Positions 1 to 7,221 of a DNA stretch of 64,000 nt are shown in pieces; the stretch's first letter is position 1, and each line of letters begins with the position of its first letter. Below the pieces are notes generated by a model. It did no database searches. It was not told where the DNA came from and saw only the letters and a list, made by a program, of their open reading frames with translations. Made by a program: the position numbers and the translations under genes. Location: the NCBI RefSeq assembly GCF_014201315.1, contig NZ_JACHDY010000008.1:1-64000 (forward strand), read 5' to 3'. The stretch comes from Edaphobacter lichenicola. Its GTDB lineage: Bacteria > Acidobacteriota > Terriglobia > Terriglobales > Acidobacteriaceae.

Positions 1-90
1 GCATCGAATGTTGAAATGCGACCTATCGAGCAAGCTGCCATCATCTCTTCTCCGCAAGCCACTGTCTGGCGTTGAACACTTGTCTTACCT

Positions 91-362
91 GCCACCTGGC
101 GAAGGTTGGGGTAGCAAGCGTCAAGGGGAGGGGTATCTCCCACCCTTGGAACGGAGCGATAGCGGGAGTGGAAAGGGCGCAGCGCAGCGGAGGTCTGCAC
201 AAGCAAAGCGCGGAAGACTGGGGAGACCCCTTGACGGGCGCGGGGGGCGGAGCCCACTGAGCGTACTTAGCACTTCCGTTACAAAACAGACCGGAGACAT
301 GGTTTACAGCGGAGCGCGACGGCGACAATTTCTCAGGTTTGGGCAACGCAAGACGATGTTGT
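91..362 (+). repeat. Duplicated leader block upstream of IS481 transposase, copy 1
   Basis: About 270 bp nearly identical to 50050-50318. It is GC-rich with self-complementary stretches, for example GGGGAGGGG facing CTCCCACCCTT around 131-158. No convincing protein is encoded. In the second copy the block begins next to the 5' end of an ardC-like gene, so it may be a transposon end or a captured plasmid-gene leader. Confidence 0.6.
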
Positions 363-1349
363 ATGCCTTGGAAAGAGAGTCGAATCTTGGATCAACGTCT
401 GCAATTCTTATCGAGTTATCAAAAAGAGGAGATGTCAGTAGCGGACCTTTGCCGTGAGTATGGAATCTCCCGTCCAACGGGCTACCGCTGGATCAATCGC
501 TATAACGAGACAGGACCGGAAGGACTGGTAGATCGCAGCCGCCGCCCGCATAGTTGCTCCCACGCGACGCTAGAGCCAATCGAGAACGCGATCTTTGCGC
601 TTCGGGCCAAGCATCCGTCCTGGGGCGCGCGAAAGCTCAAGGCGAGGCTGGAGATGCTACAGCCAGACGTGGTGTGGCCTGCGGCCAGTACGTTCGGCAA
701 CATCCTGAGCCGAGCGGGCTTGACCAGTCCGCAGAAGAAGAGAAAACGTACCACGCCATGCTCAGAGCCTTTCTCTCTGGTGACGGGTCCGAATCAACTG
801 TGGTGCATGGATTTCAAAGGCTACTTCACCACCGGCGACGGCAAGCGCTGTGATCCGTTCACGATCACTGACGCGCATAGTCGCTTTTTGATTCGTTGCC
901 AGATCGTCTCGCGTATGGACCTCAGCCAGGTTCGAGCGATCTGCGAAGCAGCCATGCGAGAGTACGGGGTCCCAGCACGGATCAGAACCGACAACGGCGC
1001 ACCGTTTGCGGGCACGGGGCTTCTGGGGCTGTCGAAGCTCTTGCTCGGCTGGATGAAGCTCGGGATCGTGCATGAGCGCAATCAAGCAGGCCGACCGCAA
1101 CAAAACAGTCGCCATGAGCGGATGCATCGCACGCTGAAGGAGGACACGACGAAACCGCCTGCGGCATCCCTTCGCGCACAGCAGAGTCGCTTCGATAACT
1201 TTCGCTACGTGTTCAACAACGAGCGCCCGCATGAGGGCCTGCACAACCAAGTTCCCGCAAGTCTCTACATCCCTAGCTCGATCCGACTGGAGATTGGAGA
1301 ACTCAATGTGGAAGAGCTTCGTTTTAGAACTGCGCGAAGAGTGGTCTGA
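363..1349 (+). CDS. IS481-family transposase with 59-residue internal deletion
   Basis: DDE-type transposase (rve integrase core). The N-terminus has the IS481 hallmarks MPWKES, then a helix-turn-helix with LCREYGISRPTGYRW. The catalytic core starts at LWCMDFKGYF (first Asp), followed by IRTDNGAPF (second Asp) and a Glu in the HERMHRTLKED region. ATG 363 is preferred over ATG 339 because family members start at MPWKE. Compared with the copy at 50319, 177 bp are missing in frame just after IPSSIRL, joining that motif directly to EIGE. This removes most of the C-terminal domain after the integrase core. The reading frame is open, but activity is doubtful. Confidence 0.85.
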   Translation: MPWKESRILDQRLQFLSSYQKEEMSVADLCREYGISRPTGYRWINRYNETGPEGLVDRSRRPHSCSHATLEPIENAIFALRAKHPSWGARKLKARLEMLQPDVVWPAASTFGNILSRAGLTSPQKKRKRTTPCSEPFSLVTGPNQLWCMDFKGYFTTGDGKRCDPFTITDAHSRFLIRCQIVSRMDLSQVRAICEAAMREYGVPARIRTDNGAPFAGTGLLGLSKLLLGWMKLGIVHERNQAGRPQQNSRHERMHRTLKEDTTKPPAASLRAQQSRFDNFRYVFNNERPHEGLHNQVPASLYIPSSIRLEIGELNVEELRFRTARRVV

Positions 1350-1498
1350 GCCTGTCGATGAGTGCATTGGCCTGAACGCGCCAACTGAGCGTTCGCTGCC
1401 CGAAGTGCGTAACAGAAGCAAGTTTCCGTTAGACATCCCATATATTGAGTAAGAAGAGCCGACTGCCCGAGTCCGAGACTGCCGTTAGTACGTGCGAG

Positions 1499-1690
1499 CT
1501 ATGCGCCCACTTTGATGACGATCTTGCCAAAGGTACCCCGCCCAAGGTGTTCATATCTTCGCGGGCCTGCTCAAACGCGTAAACCCTTGTCAATAACTGG
1601 ATGAATCTCATGCTTGTTAAGAGAGTCGTTCATACGTTCGCGAGAGATTGGACGGCCAGCCCCACTCCAATGTATTATTCCGTCGATCGT
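1499..1690 (-). pseudogene. Remnant of zinc-type alcohol dehydrogenase/quinone oxidoreductase (C-terminal end)
   Basis: Reading the minus strand across frames gives the typical C-terminal signature of medium-chain dehydrogenases: RMNDSLNKHEIHPVIDK, then VYAFEQAREDMNTLG, then GTFGKIVIKVGA and a stop at 1499-1501. The three pieces lie in three frames, so at least two frameshifts have accumulated. No N-terminal part is attached. An N-terminal fragment of an MDR protein lies at 5513 on the opposite strand, beyond the RiPP genes. Whether both came from one gene is not settled. Confidence 0.75.
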
Positions 1691-1844
1691 GCGAGTTGAG
1701 GCAGTCGCGCGGCATAACCTCAAGCCAAACGTGAACGCCGACGAAAGTTCTCCTTTGACGCTGGCGAGTGTGCATCCGGGCCGGGCAATTCCAAAGTCCC
1801 TTAACCGGCGGACTCCCTGCGCCGCCCCACACCTAGGAGGATTC

Positions 1845-2039
1845 ATGAACCACGCGACTAGCTACCCCGATGCCCGCATCGTAGTCTCGACCGACACAAA
1901 AGGTCAGGGGCTCGAGGCTGGTGTCAAAGACTTGAACCCGATTCTTCAGGAGATTCTTGCGTCTGCGAAATCGGAGCACAAAAGACCAAAAATGGATTCC
2001 ACGAAGTTCGGCCGCCTGACCTTCTCCCAGCACGCTTGA
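1845..2039 (+). CDS. Putative RiPP precursor peptide (64 aa)
   Basis: Small ORF starting at ATG 1845, four bases after a perfect Shine-Dalgarno AGGAGG (1835-1840). It sits immediately before a radical SAM/SPASM maturase and an HExxH peptide-modifying enzyme. The peptide has a hydrophilic leader with a helical stretch (LNPILQEILASAK), a basic hinge (KRPK) and a short tail with two Phe residues, TKFGRLTFSQHA. Substrates of FxsB-type cyclophane synthases carry aromatic-X-X motifs close to the C-terminus, and FGR and FSQ fit that pattern. The last five residues FSQHA have Phe at -5 but not the Ser at -3 of the named FxSxx-COOH family, so this looks like a divergent precursor. Assignment rests on context, RBS and the C-terminal aromatics. 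No homologue was checked. Confidence 0.65.
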   Translation: MNHATSYPDARIVVSTDTKGQGLEAGVKDLNPILQEILASAKSEHKRPKMDSTKFGRLTFSQHA

Positions 2040-2106
2040 AGCGGTCTGCCCTTTCATCGAGTCGCATGCTCGCGATTGATTCACGGGATCCGGCCGCTAT
2101 CTAGGT

Positions 2107-2124
2107 CTTGCTCGACCAAGCAAG
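2107..2124 (+). other. Small hairpin between precursor and maturase genes
   Basis: CTTGCT (2107-2112) and AGCAAG (2119-2124) form a perfect 6-bp stem with a 6-nt loop in the 166-bp gap between the precursor and the radical SAM gene. There is no U-run, so it is not a full terminator. A weak hairpin here could lower readthrough or protect the 3' end of the precursor mRNA, giving more precursor than enzyme. It could also be chance. Confidence 0.25.
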
Positions 2125-2205
2125 TCGTTTGGGAAGGTCGGTGAGGAGCGTCCGTTCGCCGATTTCGGGCGTAGGGATGGAGCGTAATCGAATAACGGAG
2201 TTCCC

Positions 2206-3378
2206 TTGCAGAACATCGAATTCAAATCCATCCCGGAACTCGGCGAATACTATTTCGGCACTACCTTTGTGATGAAGGTGGCAGGGCGCTGCAATCTGAA
2301 CTGCAGTTACTGCTACATGTATAACAAGGGCGATACAACCTACACATCCCGCCCGCGCTTGATGTCGCGGGAAATCGCAGAGGCGTCCCTGACGCGCATC
2401 GGTGCGTATGCACGCCGGCATGAACTTAGCCGTGTCGTGCTCGGAATTCACGGGGGCGAACCATTGCTCGCAGGGCGGGAGTGGATGGGTTGGTTTCTGG
2501 AACTCGCCAAGCGCACAGCTGAATCCGCCTGTGTTCCGTTCCTCATCGCACTGCAAACCAATGGTGTGCTGCTCGATGAGCGATGGATGGAGCTGCTGGC
2601 CGGTTACGACGTTCTGCTTGGCATCAGTGCCGACGGGCCACCTGAGATTCACGACTTGGTGCGCATTGATCACGCCGGGCGCGGATCGTATACGCAGGTG
2701 CGACGTGCAATCGAGTTGCTGGCCAGCTCGTATCCCGCTACTTGGGGTATCCTGACCGTAGCTGATCCGGCCATTCGCGGGACTGAAGTCCTGAAGCATT
2801 TCGTGGACCTTGGCGTTCCCAGGATTGATTTCCTCTGGCCGGACTATCACCACGATAATCGGCCACCCTGGCCCGCTGGTTCGCTCGCGAAATACTACTG
2901 CGAACTGTTCGACTACTGGTACGGATTGCCTTCGCCGCCCCACATTCGCTGGTTTGAAACGGCCATGAGCCTCCTACTTGGTCGCGGCTGGGGATTCGAT
3001 GGCCTGGGTCCCGATCCAGTTACAGACATCATGGTGGAGTCGGATGGAACGTGGGAGCCGCTTGATACGCTGCGCACTTGCGGTAACGGCATCACACGAA
3101 CTGGGCTCGATGTGAGGACGCATGACGTCGAGGCCATCTGGGACGTGCCCTTGTACCAGATTGGTATTCAGAACCAGGATCTGCTGCCTGCTGTTTGCAG
3201 GGCGTGTGAGTACCGCCAAGTCTGCGGCGGCGGATACCTTCCACATCGTTATAGTCACGCTGCTGGTTTTTCCAACCCTAGCGTGCACTGCCGTGATCTG
3301 TACGCAGTCCTCTGCCACATTCGGCAGCGGATGGCTACGGACTTGCAGAAAGCCGGTCTTACTGCGGTGGCCGACTAG
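2206..3378 (+). CDS. Radical SAM/SPASM peptide maturase (FxsB-like)
   Basis: Radical SAM enzyme, expected to form carbon-carbon crosslinks in the neighbouring peptide. The [4Fe-4S]/SAM motif CNLNCSYC (CX3CX2C) is at residues 29-36. It is followed by GIHGGEPLL, typical of the SAM-binding fold. The C-terminal third is a SPASM/twitch region with clustered cysteines: LRTCGNG, then CRACEYRQVCGGGY, then FSNPSVHCRDL. The CGGGYLPHRYS...F.NPSVHC.DL pattern is characteristic of FxsB-type cyclophane-forming maturases. Start is TTG 2206, five bases after GGAG; no better start lies in frame upstream. The next gene begins 30 bp downstream, so the two are almost certainly cotranscribed. At 390 aa it is near the usual family length and looks intact. 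Exact crosslink chemistry is inferred. Confidence 0.85.
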   Translation: MQNIEFKSIPELGEYYFGTTFVMKVAGRCNLNCSYCYMYNKGDTTYTSRPRLMSREIAEASLTRIGAYARRHELSRVVLGIHGGEPLLAGREWMGWFLELAKRTAESACVPFLIALQTNGVLLDERWMELLAGYDVLLGISADGPPEIHDLVRIDHAGRGSYTQVRRAIELLASSYPATWGILTVADPAIRGTEVLKHFVDLGVPRIDFLWPDYHHDNRPPWPAGSLAKYYCELFDYWYGLPSPPHIRWFETAMSLLLGRGWGFDGLGPDPVTDIMVESDGTWEPLDTLRTCGNGITRTGLDVRTHDVEAIWDVPLYQIGIQNQDLLPAVCRACEYRQVCGGGYLPHRYSHAAGFSNPSVHCRDLYAVLCHIRQRMATDLQKAGLTAVAD

Positions 3379-3408
3379 CTCCTCCACAGTTAGGGAGACA
3401 ATTACTCG

Positions 3409-4545
3409 ATGTTGGACAGCGTTGTTGAGACCCTCCGATGGCAGTTTTCCGAGCAGACGTCGTTGGACACCGCCGAGGAAAACTACACCTCGGTTCTCGC
3501 TCAGGCGCTCGGTGCGAAGTTACGCGAGCTGTATGCCCAGGATCAGAGCCGGGGCGAAGAGATCCAGAAGCTGCTTACTGGAACCGATGCCGCGAGCTTG
3601 CGTGGCGTGTTGCTGGCACCTGAGACCTCGACCCGAGTACTTTGGAACCACCCAGGTGCCTGCGACGACCGCGACATCTGGCATTATCTAGACGACGTCC
3701 TCACAATCGAGCAGATTCGTAGCGGATGCGCCAGGGAGGATGTCGCGATCCGGAGCTTCACCTCTTGGTCAGCGCTAGGCGACTTCTTCTTGAGCGAAGA
3801 GGGAATTATTATTGCGCAAACGCCGATTTCTGGCCTCGTGATTGATGCGGCCAGTCCGGCGGCGACTTGTTTCAAGTCGTCCAACGCATTAGACCAGTCG
3901 CTGCAGTTGTCGTGCTATACCGATCTCTCGCTGAAGGCGAAGGCGCTGAGTTGTTTCCAGGCTGCCATGGATGGACTGGAAGCCGTCGATATACGGCTGG
4001 CTGCATTTGTTCGCAAATTCACCAGGGTAGCCAACCTCATCGTGGATGCCGATGGGAGATTCTCTTCGGGATCTACAGGTGAATACGTCGGCCGCTCCAT
4101 TTTCTGCAACGCGCATTTGCCGGCAGTGGATGCTGGCATTCTGGCGGAAGCTCTCGTGCACGAGTCCATTCACTCACTGCTTTACATGCATGAAACTTGC
4201 GAGCCGTGGGTCGCCAGCGACGACTTGCGAGCTAACGACGCTGTGGTTGTGTCTCCCTGGACGGGTGTGCGGTTGCCATTGCGTAACTACTTGCAGGCTT
4301 GCTTTGTGTGGTTCGGCCTGGCAGAGTTCTGGAGCATGGCTCACGGCTCCGACGCGTTCCCGGGCAAGCAGTGCGTTGCACGATATAAGGCAGCGGCACG
4401 CGGTTTCAACAGCGCCCCGTTGGAGGATAACATCGCCTCGTTTCAAGTGCAGATATCCGCCGAGTTGCTGGACAAACTCCGTTTGATGCAAAGCTTGCGT
4501 CAGGATCCGGACGGGCGGAACAACGCCAAGTGCGCTAATCTTTAG
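3409..4545 (+). CDS. HExxH-motif peptide-modifying protein (aKG-HExxH peptide beta-hydroxylase type)
   Basis: 378 aa. HESIH lies at residues 251-255 within LVHESIHSLLYMHE, matching the HEXXH domain seen next to FxsB-type maturases. Members of that family are annotated as alpha-ketoglutarate-dependent peptide beta-hydroxylases rather than proteases, so the likely role is to hydroxylate a residue of the RiPP precursor, perhaps one next to the crosslink. The N-terminal ~200 residues are helical and less conserved and may bind the peptide leader. The gene follows the maturase by 30 bp on the same strand. An IS5-type element lies about 100 bp downstream, so later genes of the locus (protease, exporter) may have been lost. 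Function follows from family and context. Confidence 0.75.
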   Translation: MLDSVVETLRWQFSEQTSLDTAEENYTSVLAQALGAKLRELYAQDQSRGEEIQKLLTGTDAASLRGVLLAPETSTRVLWNHPGACDDRDIWHYLDDVLTIEQIRSGCAREDVAIRSFTSWSALGDFFLSEEGIIIAQTPISGLVIDAASPAATCFKSSNALDQSLQLSCYTDLSLKAKALSCFQAAMDGLEAVDIRLAAFVRKFTRVANLIVDADGRFSSGSTGEYVGRSIFCNAHLPAVDAGILAEALVHESIHSLLYMHETCEPWVASDDLRANDAVVVSPWTGVRLPLRNYLQACFVWFGLAEFWSMAHGSDAFPGKQCVARYKAAARGFNSAPLEDNIASFQVQISAELLDKLRLMQSLRQDPDGRNNAKCANL

Positions 4546-4643
4546 CGGGCTGCCGGATTTTCCGCTATCGCGAAGCTGCAGCATTCTCGACGAGTGCCAA
4601 ATCGCCAAGTCACTCATCGAGACTGAATCGCGAACGGTAGCTA

Positions 4644-5476
4644 GGCCGTATCCACATATAGACTTTTCAGATTTGTACTGATTTGTTTCAGTTGGAGTGT
4701 GGCGAGTCGATACGAGTTGAGTGAAGCGCAGTGGGAGCGGATCAAGGACCTGCTTCCGGGTCGAGTAGAGCATGTGGGGCGGACGGCGCTGGACAACCGC
4801 CACTTCGTCAACGGCGTGTTGTGGGTGTTGCGTTCTGGGGCGCGATGGAGTGATCTTCCAGAGAGCGCTATGGCAAGTACAAGAGTGTCCACACTCGTTT
4901 TATGCGCTGGGCGCGAAGCAAGGTATGGGAACGCATTTTCGACGATCTGGTGCGGGACAAGAAAAACCAGTACCTGATGATCGACTCGACGATCGTGCGA
5001 GCGCACCAGCAAGCGGCCACGGGCCGCAAAAAGGGGGCGAAGAAGACAAGGCTCTGGGGCGTTCCCGAGGAGGTCTGAGCACCAAAATCCATCTGCTGGC
5101 CGACGAAGACGGGCTGCCTCTGCGGTTCCGCATCACTGCAGGACAGGCCGGAGAGTATGCACCGGCTGCAGAGTTGCTCGAAGGGCAAACTGCGGAAGCT
5201 GTCATCGCCGACCATGGCTACGATGCAGATGTTTTGGTGGCACAGTCGGAGAGCTTCGGTGCGAAGGCCGTGATCCCGCCCAAATGTAATCGCAAGCTAC
5301 AGCGAGCCTATGACCGCCAACTCTACAAGCACCGCAACCGCATCGAACGATGCTTCAACAAGCTCAAACACTTCCGGCGCTTCGCCACAAGGTACTGCAA
5401 AACCATACAGGCTTTCCGCTCCTTCACCGCTCTCGCATGCGCATGGCTCAGGCTCAAGCTATATGTGGATACGCCC
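4644..5476 (+). mobile_element. IS5-family (IS427-like) insertion sequence with TIRs and TA duplication
   Basis: Eighteen-base terminal inverted repeats: GGCCGTATCCACATATAG at 4644-4661, and the complement of 5459-5476, GGGCGTATCCACATATAG (17 of 18 match). The element is flanked by TA on both sides (4642-4643 and 5477-5478), within a CTAG context, consistent with the short TA-type target duplication of IS427-group elements. Length 833 bp. It landed about 100 bp after the HExxH gene, separating the RiPP locus from downstream debris. Confidence 0.85.
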
Positions 5477-5479
5477 TAG
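4699..5479 (+). pseudogene. IS5-family transposase, frame-disrupted
   Basis: The protein is spread over three frames: [17 protein letters not shown]...ARWSDLPE from 4699, then [19 protein letters not shown]...[16 protein letters not shown], then DKALGRSRGGLSTKIHLLAD to the end. The first shift looks like a 2-bp AG duplication in CCAGAGAGCGC near 4860. The second lies at AAAAAGGGGG near 5025-5034, a slippery run resembling the programmed frameshift of IS427-group transposases, so that one may be functional. DDE residues are visible in MIDSTIV and VIADHGYD. The stop TAG (5477-5479) is formed by the duplicated TA plus the next host base. Confidence 0.8.
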
Positions 5480-5512
5480 GTTCCGTATACTTGGTGTCTC
5501 GAAAGCTAGCCA

Positions 5513-5703
5513 ATGCAGGCAATCATCTATCGCCGTTACGGTCCACCCGACGTTCTTGAATACAAGGAATTAGACAGACCTGTTCTGGCCCCAGGAGAGG
5601 TCCTGATTCAGGTTCGCGCCGCATCGGTCAACCCATACGACTGGCATTTTCCGCGCGGGACGCCGTCTTTCATCCGTCTGTTTACCGGACGGCGACGGCC
5701 AAG
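5513..5703 (+). pseudogene. N-terminal fragment of zinc-type/quinone alcohol dehydrogenase
   Basis: ATG 5513 opens MQAIIYRRYGPPDVLEYKEL, continuing to GEVLIQVRAASVNPYDWHF and IRLFTGRRRP, a textbook start of an NAD(P)-dependent MDR dehydrogenase. Similarity stops after about 63 residues at GRRRP and the frame runs into unrelated sequence. The nucleotide-binding domain is absent, so the fragment cannot be functional. Confidence 0.8.
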
Positions 5704-6390
5704 TTACAAAAGCTTCAACGACATTAACCAAATTCTGCTGAAAGACACACTTTCAAACGAACCCAATGTCAATCTGCTGAACCAGCAAAAGCAAGCAATG
5801 GATATCCTACGTGTCGAACTTGCCGAACTCACCTCCGAGCAGACCAATATCCGCTAAGCAAATCGTGTAAGACTGACGCGTATTCTGGGCAGACTGTCCG
5901 CAATCGGTATTGGGGGCGGTGCGTTTACGCGGTCCTGCTTCTTTGGTACGGAAATGCTCTCTTTCGCGAGATCACGTCGGCTTTTCGACAGCAGTTGTAC
6001 GAGACTGAACTCCGGCGCGACTATTTAGAGACGACTCTGGAGAGCATTGGGGACGCCGTCATTGTCTGCGACTCCTCTGGGAAAGTAACGTTGATGAATA
6101 CTGCCGCCGTGGAGGCGACGGGTTGGAAGAGCGAGCAGGCGAAAGGGCAGCCACTCGAAAGTGTGTTTCGGATTATTAACGAAGGCACGAGGGAGCCCGT
6201 AGAGAGCCCCGTTGCGAAGGTTCTTCGAGTCGGCGGTGTAGTCGGGCTCGCGAACCACACCCTCCCGGTCCGACGCGATGGGTCGGAGTTACCCATTGAC
6301 GACAGTGGAGCGCCCATACGTGGAAAGAACAAGGAGATCGTTGGCGTTGTGCTGGTTTTTAGGGACATTGCGCAATCTTCTTTCGGGACT
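5704..6390 (+). pseudogene. Remnant of CHASE3/PAS sensor kinase
   Basis: The frame first continues from the dehydrogenase fragment with a polar helical segment (INQILLKDTLSNE, LLNQQKQAMDIL) and stops at 5857. In another frame a membrane-like segment VYAVLLLWYGNALF (about 5920-5965) is followed by ITSAFRQQLYETELRRDYLE and then a clear PAS domain: TTLESIGDAVIVCDSSGKV, MNTAAVEATGWKSEQAKGQP, and EIVGVVLVFRDIAQ near 6370. This is the usual order of a CHASE3-TM-PAS sensor. No histidine kinase domain follows, and the end is cut near the convergent PhoU-like gene. The CHASE3 identity of the first segment is tentative; the PAS part is clear. Confidence 0.65.
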
Positions 6391-6459
6391 CAAGCGAATC
6401 GCGAATTTTCCGGAATCGCCCAGACCAACACTCGTGATGGCGGGACGAAGTTTAAATAT

Positions 6460-7116
6460 TCAGGCAGCCCAGCGTGCAATCTCCGGACAGTCCTGTCCTC
6501 CAAGCCACATCGTAATCACGTCGGCTATCTCGCAAGCTTGCTCGGCGATTTGACCCAGGCAGCGGACAATCGACAATTCGAACTGAGCAACGGATCCCGC
6601 ACGCCGTGCGATTACTATCTGATCAAGGTCGAGTGTCGATGCAAGCCATAGATGACCACTCAGGGCATTCAGGATTGCTCTCGAGTGCTGAATCTCCCGA
6701 TTGAATAGGGCTACGGTGTACAGGCGCACAAGACCATTGATGAAATTTTCCACCTCTTTGTATGACGAAATGGAAGATTCGCTCTCGCGATCGCTCTCCA
6801 AAATGAGCAAAGTATTTTGCGCAATCTCCGTGGCCGCTGTAACCGTGACAAGTAATGCGCCGTACAAGCGCAATGCGAAACAAGCTGGTGGCGCGTTCTC
6901 ATCAAAGAAGTCGTTTGCGACGTTTAGAGTGCTACCTTGATCGCCGAATCGAAGTTGCAACTCGCACAAGTCGTGCTGGGCTTGGTGAACGAGGCGGCAG
7001 GCTTCGATACTTTTTAGCTCATATGCTTTGATCGCGTAATCGACGGTTCGTTGCGAAAGCCTGGCCATTCTGAGCAGGTGAGAATGTGAAATGAAACTCG
7101 TTTCGCGGTACTCCAT
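6460..7116 (-). CDS. PhoU-like domain protein
   Basis: 218 aa, predicted all-helical. The layout resembles PhoU: a helix rich in Ala/Leu near MARLSQRTVDYAIKAYELKS with acidic/amide pairs, and a second repeat RAILNALSGHLWLASTLDLDQIVIARRAGSV...LGQIAEQACEIADVI. PhoU proteins modulate phosphate transport and histidine kinase signalling. No pst genes are nearby, so the target is unknown. An AGGAA stretch lies about 10 nt before the ATG. The 3' end overlaps the degraded convergent sensor remnant. PhoU assignment is by pattern of helices and length, not by a decisive motif. Confidence 0.55.
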   Translation of the reverse strand: MEYRETSFISHSHLLRMARLSQRTVDYAIKAYELKSIEACRLVHQAQHDLCELQLRFGDQGSTLNVANDFFDENAPPACFALRLYGALLVTVTAATEIAQNTLLILESDRESESSISSYKEVENFINGLVRLYTVALFNREIQHSRAILNALSGHLWLASTLDLDQIVIARRAGSVAQFELSIVRCLGQIAEQACEIADVITMWLGGQDCPEIARWAA

Positions 7117-7221
7117 AATTCATTCGTTCCTTTCTGATCTCGCACGACTTATATCTGTCTCGTCAGCAGATGATCGACCAGTACAGCTAATAGACAGCAA
7201 GGGTTCGTTGCTGGAAGACGT

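Larger units (their letters stand above)
91..1378 (+). mobile_element. IS481-family element, copy 1 (internally deleted)
   Basis: This block matches 50050-51510 along its whole length, apart from one deletion and scattered substitutions. It holds about 270 bp of leader DNA, the transposase gene and about 30 bp after the stop codon. Both ends are set only by where similarity between the two copies begins and ends. I found no convincing terminal inverted repeats or target duplication. The transposase carries an in-frame deletion (see CDS 363-1349), so this copy is probably inactive by itself. Confidence 0.7.

Noticed and set aside
8-457. 149-aa open frame overlapping the IS481 leader
   Set aside because: Runs through the repeated non-coding leader block and overlaps the transposase in another frame; no domain.
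2020-2039. Exact FxSxx-COOH terminal motif on the precursor
   Set aside because: The last five residues are FSQHA: Phe fits position -5, but Ser is at -4, so the strict motif is not met.
2101-2943. 280-aa minus-strand open frame
   Set aside because: Antisense to the radical SAM gene; no domain, explained by GC-rich codon use.
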